A stretch of DNA of 64,000 nucleotides, from the NCBI GenBank assembly GCA_021927905.1, contig BLLK01000040.1, positions 620,001-684,000 of the forward strand. The letters run 5' to 3'. Shown here in pieces: positions 57,001 to 64,000 of the stretch. The position numbers were made by a program, and so were the translations under genes. The notes under the pieces were generated by a model. It made no database searches. It was not told the DNA's origin and was given only the letters and a program-made list of their open reading frames with translations. Position 1 is the stretch's first letter. Every line of letters starts with the position of its first letter. Source of the stretch: Chaetoceros tenuissimus. Lineage: Eukaryota; Bacillariophyta; Thalassiosirophyceae; Chaetocerotales; Chaetocerotaceae.

Positions 57001-58360
57001 TTACCGTTCTTGTCGAGAACTGATAGCTCTGCATCTCCAATATCTGGGTCGAAGGCTTTCCATTTTCCCTTTTCTTTACGATAATCGATAATATAAAAGT
57101 AGGATTTATTGGTTTCAATAGCTCCTCCAGTTACTGCCATTAGGTCTCTCCATTCATCTAGAAGAAGTTGGGTCTTTTCTAAGACGTCGTCAGCATCTTT
57201 TCCTGATTGAATTAGGTCAGCATCATCAACGAAGGCAAAGCCAACCAGCTCAAACAGTTCTTTGGATAGACACATACAAAAGCTATCACAGAATCCCTTG
57301 TCCCGTAAGATACTAAAGATAACTGAACTGAGTATCGCCCATATGACTGGCCCAGCTGCGTTTCCTTGAAGGACACCTTGTGGAGCATTCTCCCATTGTG
57401 CATAAGAGTCACCTCCATAGGTAGTATCTGAATCACCGTATCCTGTTCTAACTTTATGCGTCATCCTTTGAATGCTGTCAAACATAGCAAAGATAGTTGT
57501 CTTTTTAAGTCCTAACCTGAGCAGAGCTAATGCTGCTGCCGTATGAACAATCCTATCATAACAACCTGCGAGATCCGACATAGCTAAGGAAAAACATTTT
57601 CTTTCATATTGTCTGGCGTCTACTGTGAGTCTTCTATTCAACGCGTGGTCTTTGCAATCCCTACCTGGACGACTATACTGCTCTTGAGCTACTGAGTTAG
57701 TCTGCAATGCCACTTTAATAGCTTGTCTCTGCAAAGTTTTATTATGCTGATTCATTTCAGTGTCAAGGAGGCCCAGTGTACGTTGTTTCGACAGATCAAA
57801 GTTCATGGCCTTTTTCAGAATCATTAAATCGATACATTCTCTCCAACGTTTCGGAGAATATCCTGAGACAACAGGTATTTCCGAGCGCATATATAGGACT
57901 GAGCAGACATAATCATTTTGGATACCTGCTTTATAATGACCCATATGTTGATTGGCACTGTTGGTCTTTTCTTTCCTGATTTTCCAAGCTTTGATATAAG
58001 CAAGAAAAGAGCCTCTGACATTATTCAGATCCGGAGCTGGCAGATTATCAACTCTTTTGCAGTATCGGATGAAATCTTTCATGGCTTCTGAAGTGTCTGG
58101 GGGGAATTCAAACGAGCCATCTAACACATTGTCTACCTCAGGTCCTTCACCGTATTTGCCTAGTTTCTCAAGGAATTCTCGCTGAAGAAATTCTGTGCCT
58201 CCTTCTGTTTGATGGTATTTTCTCTCATTTTCATGGATGATCAGTCTTTCTACATCCTCTTTGGCGGTATACTCTCTGATGTTACCCTGATGATCTGTAA
58301 CTTGAACCTTGGTGGTGGCTCCAGAAGATATTTTATTCAACATATACCTAGAAGCACGAG
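54004..58360 (-). mobile_element. LINE-2: 5'-truncated LINE inside fucosyltransferase copy 2
   Basis: A 4357-bp insertion with perfect 20-bp target duplications. It is antisense to the host gene, and its 3' tail reads (TA)n next to the left duplication (54004-54014). Its 5' end falls inside ORF2, ahead of the RT domain, so the endonuclease, ORF1 and 5' UTR are missing. That is the usual result of incomplete reverse transcription. The junction residues (ASRYMLNKISSG) would follow about where the LINE-4 ORF2 sequence leaves the window, so the two may be the same family, but they do not overlap enough to test. Confidence 0.95.
54216..58360 (-). pseudogene. LINE-2 ORF2, N-terminally truncated: RT, RNase H, zinc motif
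   Basis: Open for about 1380 codons from the junction. Counting from the ATG at 58343: RT with SDLAGCYDRI at 256, GVLQGNAAGP at 323 and FVDDADLIQ at 371; RNase H with GDGSYFEHMN near 886, NSYRGEIGSLVG, ASDNDSAVE, KVKGHADELH near 1006 and ADDYAKE; a zinc motif CPCCKIAEETTVHLMSCP near 1141. The endonuclease domain is absent because of the 5' truncation. No internal stop is visible in what remains, so the copy is young. Without an endonuclease it cannot move on its own. Confidence 0.93.
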
Positions 58361-58380
58361 AATGTTACCAAAATATCAAA
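58361..58380. repeat. LINE-2 target-site duplication, right copy
   Basis: Perfect 20-bp copy of 53984-54003, directly before the continuation of the host gene frame. Confidence 0.97.
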
Positions 58381-58434
58381 GGTAGAAAAAGACAAACGTA
58401 TAAATAATGCTGTAACAATAGAAGAAGAAGGAAA

Positions 58435-59812
58435 ATACAACGGAGGAAGCAATAGTAGCGCTTATCTTACAATGTATGGTGATCACAAAGTACCTTCGTC
58501 CTTAGCTGCTCTACCGAATTGGTTACAAGAATATATAGCTTGGAATCAAAATGAACGAGCGACCAAAGATCCTAAAGATTTGAAATATATAGTCATGAAA
58601 TGTACAAAGAGTCAGACACGATGTGGTGGATTCAGTGATCGACTACGACCTTTGCCATTCTACTTACTATTAGCTCAAAAGACAAATAGAATTCTTTGCA
58701 TCTACTGGGATCGGCCCATGAGATTAGAACATTATTTACAAGTTCCAAAAAATGGATTAGATTGGGCATGTCCTTCGGACTTTGAAGGAGATACAGGTAG
58801 CCGAGATGTAAATGCAAAATTTCTAATTCGAATGGATGAAAAAGTGAAAAAATATGCACTTCAGTTGGTTTCAAGGATCAAATCTTCCAAACAGACATAT
58901 ATTGCGTTGGACACTTCACAATCTACAGATCAGATCAATTGTATGAATAATATCTTCAATGCATACTCGTATCAAGATCGTATGCCAAAAGTATCGAAAT
59001 GGATGCATATTAATATGATGGAGCACATCTTTCGTGTCATGTTCAAACCCATACCTGCCATAGCGAGAAATATCAATGCTACCATGACACAACTTGGATT
59101 AGTAGAGGGGAATTTTACATCTATACATCTCCGTGCACGATATCCAACACCAAGATTACAATATATCTTGGGTAAGAATGCGAGTGCGCTTGACAAAGGT
59201 CACTTTACACCAACATTTGACGGAAGATTCAAATCATATCTTATGCAACTTACAAACAATGCTGTGGAATGCGGCTATTTACTGGACACAAAAAGGCCAT
59301 TTGTATTCATCTCAGACAGTGTTGACCTCGTAGATCATGTCATTGAAAACAGAATGAATGTAAGAGGTTCGCAAGTACAGATTTTGGGAGTAAAGCAAAG
59401 GCCCAATATCATACATCTGAATTTTGATAATACAAATGTAGAGGACACTTTCTATCCATTGTTTGAGGATTTGCTCATCATGGGAGGAGGCTCTTGCATG
59501 GCTCATGGCCTTGGATCTTTTGGAGCGTTCGGTGCAGGACTGGCTGGCAATCGTTGTAGAGCGCTTCATAGAAATTACAGGGGTGCTCCAATCAAGTGTC
59601 CAAACAATGATACATCCATAGAGTTTGTTCCAATTACAAATAATGAATTAATGCTGGACTAAAATAAATAACATCTGTATTACCCATTGTTATCTCTTGA
59701 GTTACATTTGTACAGTGTAAATATTCTACATTTTAACTAATCACACACTGCGGCGGCGGTTGCTGCTAGTCTACAGAAGTTGGAATTGTTAAAGTCCCAC
59801 TTCTACTGAGTT
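58435..59812 (+). repeat. Segmental duplication, copy 2
   Basis: 1378 bp, gap-free partner of 50533-51910. Its upstream boundary lies within the coding frame of copy 2, so the duplication took the catalytic domain without the N-terminal anchor. Confidence 0.95.
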
Positions 59813-59875
59813 CATTATGAGTGTATAGACTGTTTGGCTGAGTATTATAATTTCCATTAATAATCTCCAAGCATT

Positions 59876-59992
59876 TTAATCGTCATCGAACGGTGTTGCA
59901 GGCATATTATCAATATTGTCTTTGAAGATATCATACTCCCACTCATCACTTCCGTGAATTAGAGTATTTCTAGATATGTTGATCAGTGCGTC
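59876..59992 (-). pseudogene. C-terminal end of a host gene, cut by LINE-4
   Basis: The minus-strand frame reads ALINISRNTLIHGSDEWEYD then IFKDNIDNMPATPFDDD and a TAA stop (59876-59878). The acidic end and good codon use look like a genuine protein C-terminus. Upstream (higher coordinates) it stops at the LINE-4 5' end, so the body of the gene lies beyond the LINE, outside the window, or is lost. No family recognised. It is convergent with fucosyltransferase copy 2. Confidence 0.5.
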
Positions 59993-60543
59993 ACTTTTTT
60001 TCCGCGAAACTTATGTAACCACCTAAAAATACGAACTTACGCTACACATTAGCACTACCTCTCTACCTCCCGTCCCTGGTAATTATTAACCTGTGGATTC
60101 GATTTCTGATATTGAATTTCGACGATATGCAGTACATCAAAAGTTATTTACCTCTTTACCTTCATCACGGTGCCAAGCACCTGCTCTACTTACTTACCTT
60201 TCTACCTTTTCTTCACAGCCGTTGGCGAGTCTTGTTACCTTTCCTATATTATACCTATTTAGATCACGATCGTTTGATATTACTAGAATTTATAAGACAA
60301 AATGATGAACACCGAGCTAGTTTCCACCTAAATGACCGGATTCGTGCGATTGCATCCAATGCCTGGATCTTATGCGCACCTCTCCTTCCGAAATATTCAC
60401 ATCCAACTCCTACTCAATGGAACTTAGATGCCTCATCTACGAGTTTTCCTTTTCACCTTTTCTTCATTTACTACCTTTGCTACCTTTGCTACCTTTACTA
60501 CCTCTACTACCTATATCACCTCTACCTTTTCTCGCCTTCAAGT
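59993..60543 (+). promoter_or_regulatory. LINE-4 leader with TACC-rich repeats
   Basis: A leader homologous to the one in LINE-3. It holds pyrimidine-rich runs and tandem tacctttgctacc and tacctctac units (about 60472-60532). The frame in phase with ORF1 is open throughout from 60112 in this copy and over about 126 codons in LINE-3, with residues such as LLTFLPFLHSRWR conserved. It may be a 5' UTR with a promoter, or the N-terminus of a longer ORF1. Confidence 0.6.
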
Positions 60544-62472
60544 ATGAAAATCACTTCCTTTAAATACTTTGATTCCTTCTTCCGCACCCAAGCATCAGAC
60601 AACTTCGAAGACGATGACACGGTTGATGCAGAGAACCAAGGAGCTACTTCCACTCTCCGTATTCAACTTCAGATCAAAGCAGCATCCAACACAATCCTTG
60701 ATACAAAACTTGCAGAAACTAAAACCTCAATTGAAAACACTCTCAGTTCCCCAGCAACCTTTCTACCATGGGATACACACCCGTCGAATTACTCCTCTGC
60801 CAAAGGCCTCAAGACTCTACCATCCAAGGATAAATTGAAGTATCTCAAAGGATACAAGGTTTTTTCGGATGAGGCAGGGCAGGAACGTACAATCTACATC
60901 AGATTCGTCATGAGATTTAAAGATACGGAAATGGATAAGAGCTTCTTCGACGACATGTGTCAAGAGTCTATTAATGATTTCAGCAGCACCGCGGCAGGCG
61001 GATGGATCACTCACCTTCGTCTCTCCTCCTGTACCTCCGATGCCACACAACCATGTATCCTCTGTCTCCTAGTAAATTTGGGTCAGGAATTTGAAGACTC
61101 TGTAGCACTAAAGACAATGCTCCAAGAGATTACGGGCGATGATACTATTGGAATCAAGTTCAACACCTACAATGGTCCAAAAGCTCTTTCGAAAAAGATC
61201 AAGGTATCTGATTGGTCCCTAAAAAAGGTTCTTCAAGTAGAAGGGGAGCGTAGATCTGCTATGGCCTCCACGAAAGCCATTGAAAATTACTTCAAAAGCC
61301 AACTCTTCTTAGGCAGCAGAGTGCAAGTTGTCAACGTCTCAAAATCTAAGTGGGCTAGTACAGCCAAAGGAAAAAAGGCTTTTCTAGATGGAATGAATAT
61401 CCAAGTTGCTTTGAACGACAAACTCTTAAGCTACGATTTGGATGATGTCAACGTCTTCGGCAAAGTTACAATCGGACGCACAAAAAGATATTTATTGGAT
61501 ATCATGATGAGTTTGAAATCTAAGACCCCAGTCCTTGTCCGAGGTGAGGAAAGATACGGCCCTATCTTTCACTCTTGCTGTCCGAAAGGCGAGCAGGAAA
61601 CTACTTTCTACTTCCCTGCTTCAACCCAAGCACAGGCTGAAAGTATTTTGGATGGCTTTCCTTTGTTTCTGGAGCATTGTGTACAAGTGGATCCTGCAAA
61701 GTACTGTCGTAGTGCTTTTCTTAGGATGGTTGAAGGCGGTTCTTTTGATGCAGACACATACATCTACACTCCTCCAGGAGGTACTAATGCTATTCTGGAG
61801 TTCATCGATATTGCTCCTCCGTCCACATCAGATAACCTCATCTCTACCCTTGAACACAATGCAATGGTGAGGGAGGAAGATGAAATGACGGCTGCTACCA
61901 ATCTACGTACTGATGATGTGAGTGATATCTCTGGAGGCACCGACAACACCATCTCTCTCAGAGCTAAATACAAAGCGGCACTGGAAACTTCTGCAATCCA
62001 AGCACAGGAAAAGGCTCAAACTACTAATCCACCATCTACTCCTAAGCACTCTAAGAAAATCACTAAGAAGATTGTTTCTGAGGAGAAGGCACAGGAGGAG
62101 TACGAAGTAGAAGGGGATGAGGAGGATGAATTTGAAGATGCTCTTTCATCTCAGCCAAATGGGGCATATAAAAGAGATGAGAAGGGTGCCATTGAACTCA
62201 GTGGAGATGAAGAAAGCTCAGAAGAGGAAGAAGAGGAGGAGGAAGAAAATTATGATGAAGAAATGGAAGAAGTCTATTCTGAGGAAGAAGAGTATGAAGA
62301 AGAGGAGGATGAGGAAGAGGAAATTCCACCACCAAAGTCTCCACCAAAGCGCAAGTCTACCGCTACTTCTAAGAGATCTGCTTCTGAACGCTCTCCTAAA
62401 TCTTCTGCTGCTGCAAGAGGAAGACGCAACCCAAGACGTCGCACTAGTGCGGCGCAGCAATACAATGAGTAG
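60544..62472 (+). CDS. LINE-4 ORF1 protein
   Basis: A 642-residue product from the ATG at 60544 (MKITSFKYFDSFF), chosen because LINE-3 has an equivalent ATG there. The N-terminal 300 residues are shared with LINE-3 and include FLPWDTHPSNY, KLKYLKGYKVFS, GGWITHLRLSSCTSDATQPCI and LGSRVQVVNVSKSKWAS; they look like a folded domain I do not recognise. The C-terminal part has a very acidic stretch (long Glu runs, about 62215-62325) followed by a basic Arg/Lys/Ser tail (SPPKRKSTATSKR, GRRNPRRRTS). Basic tails of this kind bind nucleic acid; the acidic tract may regulate that. No CCHC knuckle or RRM is seen. The stop overlaps the ORF2 ATG (ATGAGTAG, 62465-62472). Confidence 0.85.
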   Translation: MKITSFKYFDSFFRTQASDNFEDDDTVDAENQGATSTLRIQLQIKAASNTILDTKLAETKTSIENTLSSPATFLPWDTHPSNYSSAKGLKTLPSKDKLKYLKGYKVFSDEAGQERTIYIRFVMRFKDTEMDKSFFDDMCQESINDFSSTAAGGWITHLRLSSCTSDATQPCILCLLVNLGQEFEDSVALKTMLQEITGDDTIGIKFNTYNGPKALSKKIKVSDWSLKKVLQVEGERRSAMASTKAIENYFKSQLFLGSRVQVVNVSKSKWASTAKGKKAFLDGMNIQVALNDKLLSYDLDDVNVFGKVTIGRTKRYLLDIMMSLKSKTPVLVRGEERYGPIFHSCCPKGEQETTFYFPASTQAQAESILDGFPLFLEHCVQVDPAKYCRSAFLRMVEGGSFDADTYIYTPPGGTNAILEFIDIAPPSTSDNLISTLEHNAMVREEDEMTAATNLRTDDVSDISGGTDNTISLRAKYKAALETSAIQAQEKAQTTNPPSTPKHSKKITKKIVSEEKAQEEYEVEGDEEDEFEDALSSQPNGAYKRDEKGAIELSGDEESSEEEEEEEEENYDEEMEEVYSEEEEYEEEEDEEEEIPPPKSPPKRKSTATSKRSASERSPKSSAAARGRRNPRRRTSAAQQYNE

Positions 62473-64000
62473 AGGGACCTTATACCCTTCATCTCCTCGT
62501 CGTCGTGAGAGAGATGCTGCAAATCGTAAAGCGACTGGAATTGCTGGGGATGCACTACCTCAGAAGAAGCACCAAGATCATGTAAGAATCCTCTTACACA
62601 ACTGTTCAGGCTTCGGACCAATATCAAACGATCGTGATTTAAATAAGTATAATTTAAGTAATAACACTACGACTCTCAAATCTTTCTGTGAAGAAAAACA
62701 GGTGGATCTGGTTGGACTGACGGAAACAAATGTGGATTGGAGACAAGTTGAACCGGATTGTCAACTTTGGAAAGTGGCTCGAGAATGGGCTGCTAACTCA
62801 AGAACTGTAGTCTCCAACAACAGACGAATTCCAACAACTACTCACAAGCAATGGGGAGGTACTGCAATGATTTGTATGAACGATGTATGTGCGTTCGAAA
62901 ATGGGAAAGACAGAAGTAGGGACTTTCGAGGCTTAGGTAGATGGTCTGGAATGACCTTCGCAGGCAAAATGAATGTGAAGATTACCTTTTTAACGGTATA
63001 TTGCCCAGTGAATAATATATATGGCCTCCAAAGTACTTCAGCGAAACAACGAGTGTATATTAATAAACATCTCAATCAGCATCAGGCAGATCACCCAGAT
63101 TATATCCATCCTTCCGCAAATACACCACGCAAGCTGTTTGGTTTTGATTTGAAATCAACAGTTCTGAAACTTAAGGCAGCAGGCCATCAAGTTTTCGTTA
63201 TGGGAGATTTCAACGCTGATTACCATGATCTGCGCCAATGGATGGCTGAACTAGGCTTGGTGGATCTTATTGGTCAAAGACACGGTTGTGAATCTCTGCC
63301 AATCACTTGCAAGAAATCGAATAATTCTCCTATTGACGCAATCTTCGGTCCTTCTCACATGGCTGCATATAGATGTGGTTTTCTCAAATTTGGTACATTA
63401 GGAGGAGATCACAGAGGCTTATGGATAGACATACCAAAGAGAACCTTATTTGGATGTAAAATTCCAGCTCAAGTACCTGCGATATTCAGAAGACTTATTT
63501 TAGAAGATCCAAGAGTGGTGGAGAAATACAATGAAATATTAGAAAAGGAACTCAGAGAACTGAAAATTTATGACAGAACAATGACCCTCTATAGAGAAGC
63601 CACCTTTCCTCTATCACCCGATCATGCACTAATCTATGAACAGATAGACGCAGATATTGTAAGATCTCAAGAAATCGCAGAGAAGAAGTGCAGGAAATTA
63701 CATACTGGGAAATACCAGTCCAGTCCAGAACTTAAGAAGGCTTATAATACGGTCGACTACTGGAAAAAACGTAAGGAGTATGCCAAAGGCAATCGTAGAA
63801 CTATCTCGGCAAGAGACCTCATTAACATACAAAAAAGATTGGGAATTAAATATGAGATGCTTTCCATTCAACAAATCCAAGTGAAGTTAAAGGAGGCAGA
63901 GCAGACTCTGAAACAGGTTAAGAAAAACGCCAAAGCTTTCCATATTTCCCATAGGTTGAGTCTAGCCAATGCCCTTGCAGCCAGAGGTAATATTTCAGCA
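62465..64000 (+). CDS. LINE-4 ORF2, partial: APE endonuclease and linker
   Basis: 512 codons, open to the end of the window. After a basic leader (SPRRRERDAANRK) comes the endonuclease: VRILLHNCSG (Asn), GLTETNVDW near residue 85 (Glu), MGDFNADYHDL near 245, NSPIDAIFGP, and GGDHRGLWIDI near 315 (Asp/His), the order of an apurinic-like endonuclease. The rest is a helical, Lys-rich linker with KKAYNTVDYWKKRKEYAK. The RT should begin just beyond the window. No internal stop is seen. It starts by overlap with the ORF1 stop, which suggests reinitiation. Confidence 0.9.
   Translation, partial: MSRGTLYPSSPRRRERDAANRKATGIAGDALPQKKHQDHVRILLHNCSGFGPISNDRDLNKYNLSNNTTTLKSFCEEKQVDLVGLTETNVDWRQVEPDCQLWKVAREWAANSRTVVSNNRRIPTTTHKQWGGTAMICMNDVCAFENGKDRSRDFRGLGRWSGMTFAGKMNVKITFLTVYCPVNNIYGLQSTSAKQRVYINKHLNQHQADHPDYIHPSANTPRKLFGFDLKSTVLKLKAAGHQVFVMGDFNADYHDLRQWMAELGLVDLIGQRHGCESLPITCKKSNNSPIDAIFGPSHMAAYRCGFLKFGTLGGDHRGLWIDIPKRTLFGCKIPAQVPAIFRRLILEDPRVVEKYNEILEKELRELKIYDRTMTLYREATFPLSPDHALIYEQIDADIVRSQEIAEKKCRKLHTGKYQSSPELKKAYNTVDYWKKRKEYAKGNRRTISARDLINIQKRLGIKYEMLSIQQIQVKLKEAEQTLKQVKKNAKAFHISHRLSLANALAARGNISA

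Larger units (their letters stand above)
53786..59662 (+). pseudogene. Fucosyltransferase-like gene, copy 2, disrupted by LINE-2
   Basis: The gene starts at 53786 with MANKIARFLFIGIFLVSSPYF, a hydrophobic signal or signal anchor, and runs in frame to 54003. It is then cut by LINE-2 and resumes at 58381 in the same frame. Removing LINE-2 and one copy of the 20-bp target duplication leaves exactly 1500 nt, a 499-residue protein, with no other stop. The catalytic part (from about 58472) matches copy 1 with about 8% residue differences and the same motifs (CGGFSDRLRPLP, HLRARYP, GGGSCMAHGLGSFG). As written it is dead. A polymorphic insertion is possible, in which case the empty allele would be functional. 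Confidence 0.88.
59993..64000 (+). mobile_element. LINE-4: 5' half of a LINE running off the window
   Basis: The 5' end is set by homology with LINE-3 (both start actttttttccgcg). A leader of about 550 bp rich in TACC repeats precedes ORF1, which overlaps ORF2. ORF2 is open to the window edge. No stop or frame break is visible, so it may be intact. It lies in the 3' part of a host gene. The target duplication cannot be seen because the 3' end is outside. Confidence 0.9.

Noticed and set aside
60112-60543. ORF1 of LINE-4 starting at 60112 with a Tyr/Leu-rich membrane-like N-terminus
   Set aside because: The Tyr/Leu run is a translated TACC repeat in the leader, and LINE-3 supports an ATG at the 60544 equivalent. 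Kept as an open question in the findings.
1-64000. CRISPR array, prophage or bacterial operon
   Set aside because: The repeats are mini/microsatellites without spacers, and the gene content is eukaryotic mobile elements with introns.

Overview
The window looks like a transposon-rich, AT-leaning stretch of a diatom (or closely related stramenopile) nuclear genome. The evidence is the company it keeps: Ty1/copia elements with the Gag and Pol style seen in diatom copia lineages, APE-type LINEs with two overlapping ORFs and an RNase H domain in ORF2, piggyBac-, PIF/Harbinger-, pogo- and MULE-related DNA transposon remains, and short GT...AG introns. I cannot name the genus. No tRNA, rRNA or CRISPR feature was recognised.

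Layout. 1-2.3 kb: unassigned sequence with small repeats. 2.29-8.94 kb: copia-1, minus strand, LTRs 98-99% identical. 10.23-23.54 kb: copia-2, plus strand, LTRs differing at one site, a 5-bp target duplication, and a 7.9-kb LINE (LINE-1) nested in its gag region with a perfect 16-bp target duplication. 24.85-25.86 kb: a piggyBac-like non-autonomous element with TTAA at both ends. 25.9-29.0 kb: a 1040-codon intact ORF for a transposase-like protein of no family I can name. 29.1-33.3 kb: a Harbinger-like transposase between two decayed, possibly paralogous genes. 34-43.3 kb: a graveyard holding gag-like, pogo-like, RT and RNase H remnants and an unrecognised decayed gene block. 43.7-45.4 kb: a LINE with its 5' end but not its 3' end, next to an 8-bp minisatellite. 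45.7-49.9 kb: a decayed gene facing a MULE transposase.

50.5-59.8 kb is the clearest host territory: a fucosyltransferase-like gene, a membrane-anchored FkbM-type methyltransferase, and a second copy of the fucosyltransferase-like gene. The second copy is split by LINE-2, whose 20-bp target duplication lies inside the reading frame. Leaving out the LINE and one duplicate gives an uninterrupted 499-codon protein. Copy 1 lacks the N-terminal signal/anchor segment of copy 2, so neither copy is complete as written. From 59.99 kb to the end of the window a fourth LINE (LINE-4) begins, cutting off the last codons of a minus-strand host gene.

The points most worth following are the unclassified 1040-residue transposase-like protein, the glycan-enzyme cluster caught in mid-disruption with a gene-conversion-like tract, the start-stop overlap between LINE ORF1 and ORF2, and the conserved open TACC-rich leader of the LINE-3/LINE-4 family.
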